Assembly: GCA_018056705.1 (NCBI GenBank)
Contig: JAGPFE010000011.1
Span: 1 to 64,000, forward strand
DNA length: 64,000 nucleotides
Reading direction: 5' to 3'
Source of the DNA: Candidatus Hydrogenedentota bacterium
GTDB taxonomy: Bacteria > Hydrogenedentota > Hydrogenedentia > Hydrogenedentales > CAITNO01
The notes beneath the pieces were generated by a model that was not told the origin of the DNA, did not search any database, and saw only the letters and a program-made list of their open reading frames with translations. The position numbers were made by a program, and so were the translations under genes. Shown here piece after piece: positions 8,262 to 16,749 of this stretch; the first letter of the stretch is position 1, and the number at the start of each line of letters is the position of its first letter.

Positions 8262-9209
8262 ATGCCGCGTCAACCTGCTCGGATTATCCGGTTCCTGTTG
8301 CTGATCTTCCTGGCTTCAACCCTCGCGCCTTCGGGATGCGGCTGGTGTGGAGAGCCATCGGACGCCCGCATCCTCCTGGTCGGTGACAGCTGGGCCCAGG
8401 GTATCTGGGTTACCCGGGCGTGGGAACAGCCCTTCCGCGAAGCCGGCCTGGAACACGTCCACTGGGCGGGGGAAACAACCAGCATCGGTGGTCGTAAAGC
8501 CTCTGACTTCGTCAAGCCCGAATACCAGGAGAAAATTCGAGCGGAACTGAACCGGAATCCGAAGGTTGACACGGTCCACCTGATCATCGGCGGGAATGAC
8601 GTCCTCAGCCGTATCCGCGATACGAACGTGTTCACCGCGTGGACGGAAGACAAACGCAAAGAAGAGTGGCGCGCCATCGCTAACGATATCCGCGAGATCT
8701 GCCGGTTCCTGCTGGCCTGTCCAGGCATACGGCACGTGGTCATCGCTGGCTACGACTACCTCAACGTGGCCACGATCCGGCAAATTCTTCCCCTGGTGGA
8801 CCATGGGAAAAACTGGGATTTCGGCGGCATGACCCAGGCCCAGGTCAACCAGTGCTTTATCGAGGTGGAACGCCTGAAAATGGAACTGGCCCGGGAAATG
8901 GACGGCGTGGAGTACGTGCACAACCTCGGGCTGAACCAGCATTACTTCAACCAGCCGGAAGGGGCTCCCGCCCCGGGTGATCCGCCCGAATTCACGCCTT
9001 TCCCGGGTGGAGATCCCGCCATGCCCATGCCCGACGGCTGCTTCGATTCCGTGCAATTCGGGGGCCAGACCTTCGCGGGTGACGGCGTGCATCCAAATGT
9101 CGCCACCCATCAGCGGATGATCGCGCGGGCCGCGAAGTTGTATTATATTCCGTGGTTTGCGTCCGAATCCGGAAAGCAGGCGACCGCGGAAGCGACCCCC
9201 TCGCGCTAG
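8262..9209 (+). CDS. Secreted SGNH/GDSL-type hydrolase
   Basis: The 315-residue protein begins with a signal peptide followed by LAPSGC, a possible though imperfect lipobox, so it may be a lipoprotein. SGNH blocks are present: block I VGDSW with the catalytic Ser at 43, block III GGND (about 107-110) and block V DGVHPN (about 276-281) with the Asp/His of the triad. Such enzymes remove acyl or acetyl groups from carbohydrates or lipids. It starts 24 bases after the beta-CASP gene with an AGAGGA ahead of the ATG, so the two are probably co-transcribed. A large insert between blocks III and V makes it longer than the usual 200-residue fold. The substrate is not predictable. Confidence 0.8.
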   Translation: MPRQPARIIRFLLLIFLASTLAPSGCGWCGEPSDARILLVGDSWAQGIWVTRAWEQPFREAGLEHVHWAGETTSIGGRKASDFVKPEYQEKIRAELNRNPKVDTVHLIIGGNDVLSRIRDTNVFTAWTEDKRKEEWRAIANDIREICRFLLACPGIRHVVIAGYDYLNVATIRQILPLVDHGKNWDFGGMTQAQVNQCFIEVERLKMELAREMDGVEYVHNLGLNQHYFNQPEGAPAPGDPPEFTPFPGGDPAMPMPDGCFDSVQFGGQTFAGDGVHPNVATHQRMIARAAKLYYIPWFASESGKQATAEATPSR

Positions 9210-9263
9210 TCGTTCTCCGCGACCGGATTGGATTGTTCAACCGAAGGGAATGGAGGCGGCAAC

Positions 9264-9998
9264 ATGGCGGCCTATTTTTCCAGGGGATTCCACCCCGTGG
9301 ATGACGTGGCGCCCCGGGAAACGCCCGGTGATCCTACTGATCCCGTGCCGATTCTCGTGGTCGACGACAGCGACACAAACCGCCTGATCCTGGAGCGGAT
9401 GTCGCTCGCGCCGGGCCGGATCGTGCACCAGGCCGGGTCGGGTAGTGAAGCCCTCCGACTCGCCGAGACCCGCGAGTATGCCGTGGTACTGCTCGACGTG
9501 CAGATGCCTGACATCGATGGGTTTGAAATCGCCCGGCGCATCCGCCGGATCGCGGGACGCGAAAATACCCCGATCATCTTTGTTACCGCCATAGATCGCA
9601 CCGACGCGATCCAGTTCGAAGGGTATGCCGCTGGGGCCGTAGACTTCATTTTCAAGCCGGTCAGCGCGCCCGTGCTCCGGGGCAAACTGGCGGTGTTCGT
9701 GGATCTGTACCGCAGTCGCAGGCTCATTCTCCGCCAACTGGAACAGATCCGCAGCCAGAACGAGGAACTGCGCAGGCAACTGGACGAGATCCGAACCCTG
9801 CAAAAGCTGCTGCCCATATGCGTGAAATGCCACAAGGTCCGATCGGATGAAGGATACTGGCAGAACCTAGAAGATTATATCCGTCAGCACACGGACCTGA
9901 TGCTGTCACACTGTCTATGCGCCGAGTGTCAGCAGGCGGTTTACCCTGAACTGTCGAATCCTTCGGGAAACGGGGCTGGATCTTCCGCGAATTCATAA
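9264..9998 (+). CDS. Response regulator receiver protein with Cys-rich C-terminal module
   Basis: The 244-residue protein has a full receiver domain: acidic pair DD (34-35), phospho-acceptor Asp 78 in LLDVQMPDIDG, Thr in FVTA and Lys 131 in FKP. A coiled-coil linker follows (about 148-180), then a short module with CVKC (186-189) and CLCAEC (217-222) around EGYWQNLEDYI. This module recurs at the ends of PAS-type kinases and response regulators and looks metal-binding. That metal role is an inference. There is no DNA-binding domain. The start at 9264 follows GGAGG by 7 bases. No kinase is adjacent, so it is an orphan regulator here. It overlaps the convergent gene by 58 bases. Confidence 0.85.
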   Translation: MAAYFSRGFHPVDDVAPRETPGDPTDPVPILVVDDSDTNRLILERMSLAPGRIVHQAGSGSEALRLAETREYAVVLLDVQMPDIDGFEIARRIRRIAGRENTPIIFVTAIDRTDAIQFEGYAAGAVDFIFKPVSAPVLRGKLAVFVDLYRSRRLILRQLEQIRSQNEELRRQLDEIRTLQKLLPICVKCHKVRSDEGYWQNLEDYIRQHTDLMLSHCLCAECQQAVYPELSNPSGNGAGSSANS

Positions 9999-10849
9999 CG
10001 GATTCGTGTTGCCCTGCCCCGCCAGTAGGGTTTCCGGCCTTCTGGCAACAGCCACGCCACTTCCCCCTCCCGGGGCACGCGCATACCGTCCACCTTGATT
10101 TCCCCCGTCCATCGGCCTTCCCAGGGCATGGGCCGGATCCCGTCCTTTTCCATCATCGGGCGGTCCTCCGCCCGGACCGACTCAATCAGCCCCGACGGTC
10201 CAAAACGGAACAGCAGGCTAATCCGCGTCGTACCATCCACAAGGGTAGCCTGGGCGGATGTCGCGTCTACCGCATCCCATATCACGCCTTGAGACGGCAG
10301 CAGGGCCGTTGGATACCAGGCCCCTTCCGCGAGGAAACGCATTAATTCGCCCTTGTTGATCGCCTCCGTGTCCTCGATGTCTACCAGGGGCATGATCCCC
10401 ATTGCCCGGACACGGAGTATTCCCCGTCCGCCCACGTAGACGTCGCGCGCTTCCGCGCTAACTCCGGGCACCAGTGGAACCCGGGCAAACCAACCGAAAC
10501 CCGGAGGACTGAGCGTTACCCGTTGAAAAGAGGAAAAGCGCTTCCAGTTCGGCCGATCCCCACCCAGGTCGATTTCCCCTTCATGTTCCATGGTCACCGC
10601 GGCAACCAGCGGCTGACCAGGACAAAGTGCCACCTCAAAATACCGCCGCACCGGGGCTGGCAGACCGACCGTCTCCGCGGGATCATACGTCAACTGTTTC
10701 AGTGGTCGTCGGCGCGTCTCCAGTTCGCGCGTAAGACTCCGGTCCATGGCCCGCCAGGTCCGAATCCGCCATGCCACCAGGGCAACCACCCCGACGATCA
10801 GTAACCCCGTGAAGATCACCGTCAGGGAGGGTACTATGGAAAGTTTCAT
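9941..10849 (-). CDS. DUF6544/DUF6920-like membrane-anchored protein
   Basis: The 302-residue protein has one N-terminal transmembrane helix (about residues 8-28) followed by a large domain containing LPAPVRRYF, a pattern I associate with the DUF6544/DUF6920 families. The domain is probably exported or membrane-facing and its function is unknown. It lies 21 bases downstream of leuD on the same strand, so it may be read through from leuCD, although no biosynthetic link is known. Its 3' end overlaps the convergent response regulator gene by 58 bases. The assignment to a domain family is from memory of motifs and should be confirmed by profile search. Confidence 0.6.
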   Translation of the reverse strand: MKLSIVPSLTVIFTGLLIVGVVALVAWRIRTWRAMDRSLTRELETRRRPLKQLTYDPAETVGLPAPVRRYFEVALCPGQPLVAAVTMEHEGEIDLGGDRPNWKRFSSFQRVTLSPPGFGWFARVPLVPGVSAEARDVYVGGRGILRVRAMGIMPLVDIEDTEAINKGELMRFLAEGAWYPTALLPSQGVIWDAVDATSAQATLVDGTTRISLLFRFGPSGLIESVRAEDRPMMEKDGIRPMPWEGRWTGEIKVDGMRVPREGEVAWLLPEGRKPYWRGRATRIRYEFAEDPAPFPEGFDSSG

Positions 10850-10870
10850 GCCGGGCCGCTTCCCGCGGGC

Positions 10871-11467
10871 TCAGGCAATACCGCGGGCGCGTTCGTACGC
10901 CGCGATCTGGTCTTCGTACCGCAGGGTCAGGCCGATCTGGTCCCATCCGTTCAGCAGGCGTTCCTGGAGGAAAGGATGCAACTCAAAGGAAATCACGGAA
11001 CCGTCAGGCTTGGTGATGACCAGGTTTTCCACGTCCACCGTGAGCGAATAGCCTTCCTGGGCCCGCACTTCCCGGAATAACTGCTCGATCATTTCGCCGG
11101 GCAACTTTACCGGCAGGATGCCGTTGTTGAAGCAGTTGTTGTAGAAGATATCCGCGAAGGACGGCGCCAGCAGCACCCGGAAGCCGTAATCATGCAGCGC
11201 CCACGGCGCGTGTTCCCGGGACGAACCGCAGCCGAAATTGTCCTTGGTCAGCAGGATGCTCGCCCCCTTGTAGCGTGGAGCGTTCATTTCGAAACCAGGA
11301 TTCGGGGTTTTACCGTCATCCAGGTACCGCCAGTCATAAAACAGCACATCGCCGTAGCCCGTGCGTTCGATCCGCTTGAGAAACTGCTTGGGGATGATCT
11401 GGTCCGTGTCCACGTTGAGGGCTTCCAGCGGGGCCACGATGCCGGTATGTTTCCGCAGGGGTTCCAT
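10871..11467 (-). CDS. leuD: 3-isopropylmalate dehydratase small subunit
   Basis: The 198-residue product matches LeuD over its whole length: [33 protein letters not shown] and the C-terminal swivel domain of the aconitase family. With LeuC it isomerises 2-isopropylmalate to 3-isopropylmalate in leucine biosynthesis. The length of about 200 residues is that of the bacterial LeuD type. The ATG at 11467 is preceded by GGAG at an 8-base spacing. It lies 28 bases after leuC on the same strand, so the two are an operon. leuA and leuB are not in the window. Confidence 0.97.
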   Translation of the reverse strand: MEPLRKHTGIVAPLEALNVDTDQIIPKQFLKRIERTGYGDVLFYDWRYLDDGKTPNPGFEMNAPRYKGASILLTKDNFGCGSSREHAPWALHDYGFRVLLAPSFADIFYNNCFNNGILPVKLPGEMIEQLFREVRAQEGYSLTVDVENLVITKPDGSVISFELHPFLQERLLNGWDQIGLTLRYEDQIAAYERARGIA

Positions 11468-11494
11468 GGTTCAGTCTCCCGGGCGCGCCGCCCG

Positions 11495-12904
11495 TCAGTC
11501 CTTGTAATCCCAGTTCCGCACGTCCACGAAATGCCCGGCGATCGCTGCCGCCGCCGCCATGGCCGGGCTGACCAGGTGGGTTCTGCCGCCTTTTCCCTGG
11601 CGGCCTTCGAAATTACGGTTCGAGGTCGCCGCGCAACGTTCTCCGGGTTCCAGCCGGTCGTCGTTCATGGCAAGGCACATCGAACAGCCCGGGGCACGCC
11701 ATTCGAAACCCGCCTCGACGAAGATCCGGTCCAGTCCTTCCTCCTCGGCCTGGCGGCGCACACGCATGGAACCGGGCACCACGAGTACCTGCTTCACCCG
11801 GTCCGACTTTCGATGTCCCCGGGCGACCTTGGCCGCCTCCCGCAGGTCTTCAATCCGTCCATTGGTGCACGAACCAATGAACACCTTGTCCACCTCGATG
11901 GCCGTCATGGGTATCCCCTCGCCGAGTCCCATGTATTCGAGGGCTTTTCGCGCCGCAAGGCGGTCGTTATCCTCGGCAATTTCAGCAAGCACCGGCGTCC
12001 GCCCGGAAATACCCGTTACCATGCCCGGAGAGGTTCCCCAGGTCACCTGGGGTTCCACGGTCGCGGCATCCAGTTCCACCACACGGTCATAGGCACACCC
12101 GGGATCCGACGCCCATGCCAGCCACTCCTGGCATAACGTTTCCCATGGCCGATCCGGCAGGAAAGGCCGGCCCTTGAGATACGCCAGGGTCACTTCGTCG
12201 GGAGACACCAGCCCGGCCCGCGCGCCTGCCTCGATACTCATGTTGCACACGGTCATCCGGCCTTCCATGGAAAGGCTTCGGATCGCCTCGCCGGTATATT
12301 CGATCACGTATCCCGTGCCGCCGGCCGTGCCGATTTTTCCAATGATCGCCAGGATCAGGTCTTTCGCGGTCACACCCCTGGGCAGTCGCCCGTTTACCCG
12401 GATTTCCATGGTTTTCGACGGCTTCTGCAGGAGGGTCTGCGTGGCCAGCACGTGTTCCACCTCGCTGGTGCCAATGCCGAAGGCCAGGGCACCCAGCGCG
12501 CCATGGGTGGACGTGTGGGAATCTCCGCAAACCACCGTCATTCCAGGCTGGGTCAGGCCCAGTTCCGGCCCCACGATATGAACCACGCCGTTCCGGTCGT
12601 CGGTCATGTCGAAGCAGGTAATGCCAAATTCCGCGCAGTTCCGGCGCAGGGTTTCCACCTGGGTACGGGACAGCAGGTCCGCGATGGGCTTCGACCGGTC
12701 CGTCGTCGGGATATTGTGGTCCATCGTCGCGAAGGTCATTTCCGGGCGACGCACCCGACGTCCCGCCAGGCGCAACCCCTCGAATGCCTGCGGGGAAGTC
12801 ACCTCATGCAGGTAATGCCGGTCAATGTACAGGATCGTATCCTGCCCTTCCGGGGTATACACCTCATGGGCTTTCCAGATTTTCTGGTAGATGTTTTCCG
12901 CCAT
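11495..12904 (-). CDS. leuC: 3-isopropylmalate dehydratase large subunit
   Basis: The 469-residue product is full-length LeuC. It has the aconitase-type [4Fe-4S] ligands: Cys in [13 protein letters not shown] and the pair in CSMCLAMN near residues 400-406, plus [13 protein letters not shown]. It carries the iron-sulfur active site of isopropylmalate isomerase. The ATG at 12904 follows AAAGGAG at a suitable distance. The intergenic region upstream is AT-rich and includes a TATAAT on the minus strand (12958-12953), a likely -10 element, but I see no convincing -35. A leucine leader peptide was not found. Confidence 0.97.
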   Translation of the reverse strand: MAENIYQKIWKAHEVYTPEGQDTILYIDRHYLHEVTSPQAFEGLRLAGRRVRRPEMTFATMDHNIPTTDRSKPIADLLSRTQVETLRRNCAEFGITCFDMTDDRNGVVHIVGPELGLTQPGMTVVCGDSHTSTHGALGALAFGIGTSEVEHVLATQTLLQKPSKTMEIRVNGRLPRGVTAKDLILAIIGKIGTAGGTGYVIEYTGEAIRSLSMEGRMTVCNMSIEAGARAGLVSPDEVTLAYLKGRPFLPDRPWETLCQEWLAWASDPGCAYDRVVELDAATVEPQVTWGTSPGMVTGISGRTPVLAEIAEDNDRLAARKALEYMGLGEGIPMTAIEVDKVFIGSCTNGRIEDLREAAKVARGHRKSDRVKQVLVVPGSMRVRRQAEEEGLDRIFVEAGFEWRAPGCSMCLAMNDDRLEPGERCAATSNRNFEGRQGKGGRTHLVSPAMAAAAAIAGHFVDVRNWDYKD

Positions 12905-13103
12905 GACTGGCTCCTTTTGATCCGCCCCCCTGTTTTCCCGCCATTATTCCATATTATATATGTATTTCCGTCACCCGCCCCAAATCTCAGCGTATGCGAC
13001 CAACAGAAACCTGTGCTCAACATGCCTTGCGGGACCGGAAATTGCGTTACCCGTCACGGTCCCCGCATCATGTGAGGATAAACGTGACCGAAGGGAAGCC
13101 CTG

Positions 13104-14297
13104 ATGGAGTGGAAGATCTTCCGCGGCGCGACCCCATGGATATGCGCTTTCCTGGTAACCCTCTCAGGCGGAGGATGGGGCATGCCGCCGGACCCGCTTC
13201 CCGGGGGATGCGAGCGGGTCCTGGTACTTGCCCCCGGACCAGGTAACCCCCGCAACTCGGAGGGAGACTTCATCACCCTGCGGGATGGACGAATCGTATT
13301 CGTCTATACCCGATTTACCGGGGGCGGCGGCGACCACGACCGGGCGGAACTTGTCTCTCGGGAATCCCTGGACAACGGGAAAACCTGGAGCGCCGACGAC
13401 AGGGTCATTGTCTCCGGTGAGGGCGGGATGAACGTAATGTCCGTGTCCCTGCGCCGGCTGCGTTCAGGGCGGATAGCCCTGTTTTACCTGCGCAAGAACA
13501 GCGTGGAAGACTGCCGACCCGTGATCCGGTATTCCACGGACGAGGGCAACACATGGTCCGACCCGGTGGAAATCATCCTGGATCCCATCCGGTACTACGT
13601 GGTCAATAACGACCGGGTTCTCGTGCTGCCCTCGGGGCGGATCCTGATTCCCGCGGCATGTCACGACTGGTACAAGGGCGGGCATACTCCAGCGGAAGTC
13701 CAGGTCTGGAGATCCGACGACGAGGGTAAAACCTGGACGGCTGGCCCGATCCTGCCCCCTTCCGCCGAAGCAGGCGATTCCGGCTTGCAGGAGCCGGGCA
13801 TCACGCGGTTGCCGGACGGACGTATCCTCATGCTGTGCCGTACCTCCGGTGGTTCCCAGTTCGCGGCATGGAGCACCGACAACGGGGAGACCTGGACTTC
13901 CCCCCGTCCCACCAACATCGCGTCTCCCCTTTCGCCCGCGTCGATCGAACCGATCGGCCCTGGTGGCGACCTCCTGATGGTCTGGAACGACCATCGTCAC
14001 CTGTCGCCGGACCAGCGACGTTACCGGACGCCCCTGGCCATCGCGGTCTCCCGGGATGGGGGCGCGTCCTGGGAAAACGTCAAAAACCTGGAAAACAACC
14101 CGGACGGATGGTACTGTTACACCGCCATCCACGAAGTAGGAGACCACGTGCTCCTGGGGTGTTGCGCAGGCAACCGAAAAAAAGAACAGGGTCTCGCCCT
14201 GACCGAGGTAATACGCGTGCCGATAACCTGGGTCTATACCCCGGGTGACCGGTTTGATACCCTGCCCGAAACCAGCCTTAAGGGAAACACGCCATAA
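13104..14297 (+). CDS. Secreted sialidase-like BNR/Asp-box protein
   Basis: The 397-residue protein has a hydrophobic leader and at least five Asp-box repeats (S-x-D-x-G-x-T-W type) at about residues 88-95, 144-151, 204-211, 257-264 and 323-330. They are spaced as in a six-bladed beta-propeller of the sialidase superfamily. Such proteins cleave sialic acids or related uronates, though many PVC members have unknown substrates. The ATG at 13104 has GAAGGGAAG just upstream. It is the first gene of a plus-strand run with a GH67/GH20-like protein and a phosphoesterase, both also secreted. A sialate O-acetylesterase is encoded 43 kb away. Exact specificity is uncertain. Confidence 0.8.
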   Translation: MEWKIFRGATPWICAFLVTLSGGGWGMPPDPLPGGCERVLVLAPGPGNPRNSEGDFITLRDGRIVFVYTRFTGGGGDHDRAELVSRESLDNGKTWSADDRVIVSGEGGMNVMSVSLRRLRSGRIALFYLRKNSVEDCRPVIRYSTDEGNTWSDPVEIILDPIRYYVVNNDRVLVLPSGRILIPAACHDWYKGGHTPAEVQVWRSDDEGKTWTAGPILPPSAEAGDSGLQEPGITRLPDGRILMLCRTSGGSQFAAWSTDNGETWTSPRPTNIASPLSPASIEPIGPGGDLLMVWNDHRHLSPDQRRYRTPLAIAVSRDGGASWENVKNLENNPDGWYCYTAIHEVGDHVLLGCCAGNRKKEQGLALTEVIRVPITWVYTPGDRFDTLPETSLKGNTP

Positions 14298-14330
14298 CCT
14301 GGCGCGGTCAGAGGAGAAAGGAAAATCGCC

Positions 14331-16697
14331 ATGCAACGAGTCCGCCGATCTCTCGGGTATGCCTGCCTCTTTCCGCTGGTAACCCTGGCCGTCATCCCCG
14401 CTTTTTCCGACACGCATTCCGCGGAGACCCCTGAAGAAAATACCGTCCGGGTGCTGCCCGGACCGGTTACCGCCCAGGACGCCGGGCTGGAAAAAATCGT
14501 CCACTTGCTCTCGGATACCCTGACCGGACGGGGGCCCGGCGCGTGGCCAGCGCGCATGAACGCCCCGGATGCCTCCATCACGTTACAACTGCGGCCCCCG
14601 GAATCCGGCCAATCCGATGAAACCTTTCATATCACAACGGAACCCGGGCCCGACAAGGCTGTCCGCCTCGTGCTTACGGGTGGGCGCCCCAGGGCACTGC
14701 TCTACGCGGCAGGCTGGATACTCCGAAACGCGGACCGTGACGATACGGCCCTGCTGTTTCCACCCGGTATCCGGGGAACCTTCGCGCCCGCGTGGCCCAT
14801 CCGGGGGCATCAACTGGGCTATCGCGCCACGGCCAACAGTTATGACGCCTGGGATGACATCCGCTATGAACGGTACATCCTCGACCTGGCCCTGTTCGGC
14901 GCCAACGCCATCGAAAACATCCCTTTTCAGGACGACAAGCCGGCGCCGCTGATGCCCTTACCCCGCCAGGAAATGAATCGAAAGATCAGTGAAATTTGCC
15001 AGGCCTACGACCTGGAATACTGGGTGTGGACTCCCGCCACTTTTTCCCTGGATGACGCGGCACAACGGGCCGAAGAACTGGATCGGCATGAGGCCTTGTA
15101 CGCTGCCTGCCCGACCCTGTCCGGGGTTTTCTTTCCAGGGGGTGACCCTGGAGACAATCCGCCAGAACGGGTGATTCCCTTTCTCGAGGACCTTGCCACG
15201 CGCCTGGAAAAGTATCATCCCGACGCGCGGGTATGGCTGTCGCTGCAGGGATACCGGGCGGAATGGGTGGACGCGGTGTTCACGTGGATCGAGCGGGATC
15301 ATCCCGCGTGGCTGGGTGGCCTGGTGGGCGGACCATCCAGTCCTCCCCTGGCGGAACTCCGCGCCCGGTTGCCAAAAGAATACCGCCTGCGGGACTATCC
15401 TGATATCACCCACACGGTCCGTTGCCAGTATCCCGTGCCGTGGTGGGATCCGGCCTTCGCCCTGACGCTCGGACGGGAACCGATCAATCCCCGCCCCCTT
15501 TTCTACGCGGATGTGCACCGGCAAACCGCGCGGTTCACGGACGGTTTCATCGCGTACTCCGACGGCATTCACGACGACGTCAATAAAGCGGTATACAGCG
15601 CGCTGGCCTGGGATCCATCCCTCACGCCGCGTGAAATCCTGCGGCAATACGCGCGCCTCTTCTTCGGCCCGGACACGGCCGACGCAGTAGCCGACGGCAT
15701 CCTCGCGCTGGAACGCGACTGGGATGGCCCCCTGGCCGAAAATGGCAGTGTAGCCGCGACCGCGGCATACTGGCGACAGTTGAACCGGCAGTTTCCATCC
15801 CTTGGCGAAAACTGGCGGTGGAATTGCCTGTTGCTCCGGGCTGAATACGACGAGTGGACGCGCAAGCGGCTGCTCTACGAGCAATCTCTCGAAGCACGGG
15901 CCATGGACGTACTGTATCCCGGGTCTGACCAGGATCCGCGAACCGCCATGGATAACGCCGAATCCATCCTGCAACAAGCCGAGACGCGTCTTCCAGACCC
16001 GGCACAGCGGGACCGGATCATCGCGCTTTTCGAAACACTGTTTAAACAGATCGGCCTGCAATCAAGCGTGGAACGCTATGGCGCGAGTGGTCACGAACGT
16101 GGATGCTCCCTCGATTTTCTGGAGTACCCACTCAATAACCGATGGTGGCTTATCGACCGGTTCCAGGAAATCCGGCAATTGACCGACCCATCGGAACAAT
16201 GGCGCCAAATCCGTGAACTCCGGGCCTGGGAATCCCCCGTACCTGGCGCGCTGTACGACGACATCGGCCACGTGGGACGATGCCCACGGGTTCTGATGGG
16301 CAGCCGCCGCGCGGGAGACCGGTATCTTCCTGATGAGCCTATCCCGACCCAATGGTGGTGGGACAACGGGTTCAGTCGACGGCGCCTTTCCTGGCAGTGT
16401 ACCATGGACTGGCCTCGGGCCCTCGTGTATGAGGGACTCAACCCGGCGCAAAAATGGATTTTCCGGTGTACTGGCTACGGAGACGTCCTGCCGAGGGCCG
16501 ATGGCGTCCCGTTGAATCCCACCCGGCATAACCGGGAGATCGGCGGGATCAAGGAATTCCCCGTGCCCCCGGAACTGACCCGGGACGGCTCGTTGGTCAT
16601 CACCTTTGACCCCGTACCGAACGAGGAAAACCTGAACTGGCGGCAACAATCCCGCCTGGCGGAAACCTGGCTGTTTCCTGACGCCGAAAACCCCTGA
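14331..16697 (+). CDS. Secreted glycoside-hydrolase-like protein (GH67/GH20-type N-terminus)
   Basis: The 788-residue protein has a signal peptide and then a domain of about 110 residues resembling the alpha/beta domain that precedes GH67 and GH20 barrels. It continues into a barrel-like part starting PIRGHQLGYRATANSYDAW and YILDLALFGANAIENIPF. This phrase recurs in alpha-glucuronidase-like proteins of Bacteroidetes and PVC bacteria. C-terminal residues 560-788 are less familiar. It is likely an exo-acting glycosidase on uronate- or hexosamine-containing chains, but the catalytic residues cannot be placed with certainty. It starts 33 bases after the sialidase-like gene with AGGAGAAAGG upstream, so they form an operon. 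Confidence 0.65.
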   Translation: MQRVRRSLGYACLFPLVTLAVIPAFSDTHSAETPEENTVRVLPGPVTAQDAGLEKIVHLLSDTLTGRGPGAWPARMNAPDASITLQLRPPESGQSDETFHITTEPGPDKAVRLVLTGGRPRALLYAAGWILRNADRDDTALLFPPGIRGTFAPAWPIRGHQLGYRATANSYDAWDDIRYERYILDLALFGANAIENIPFQDDKPAPLMPLPRQEMNRKISEICQAYDLEYWVWTPATFSLDDAAQRAEELDRHEALYAACPTLSGVFFPGGDPGDNPPERVIPFLEDLATRLEKYHPDARVWLSLQGYRAEWVDAVFTWIERDHPAWLGGLVGGPSSPPLAELRARLPKEYRLRDYPDITHTVRCQYPVPWWDPAFALTLGREPINPRPLFYADVHRQTARFTDGFIAYSDGIHDDVNKAVYSALAWDPSLTPREILRQYARLFFGPDTADAVADGILALERDWDGPLAENGSVAATAAYWRQLNRQFPSLGENWRWNCLLLRAEYDEWTRKRLLYEQSLEARAMDVLYPGSDQDPRTAMDNAESILQQAETRLPDPAQRDRIIALFETLFKQIGLQSSVERYGASGHERGCSLDFLEYPLNNRWWLIDRFQEIRQLTDPSEQWRQIRELRAWESPVPGALYDDIGHVGRCPRVLMGSRRAGDRYLPDEPIPTQWWWDNGFSRRRLSWQCTMDWPRALVYEGLNPAQKWIFRCTGYGDVLPRADGVPLNPTRHNREIGGIKEFPVPPELTRDGSLVITFDPVPNEENLNWRQQSRLAETWLFPDAENP

Positions 16698-16749
16698 TCC
16701 TTCAATCCGTTTCTGGGGCTGAATGTCCCTGATCCTGGAGAACACGCTT

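Noticed and set aside
6891-8273. Long minus-strand frame opposite the beta-CASP gene
   Set aside because: The plus-strand gene has full family motifs and a good start. The opposite frame has no recognisable domain.
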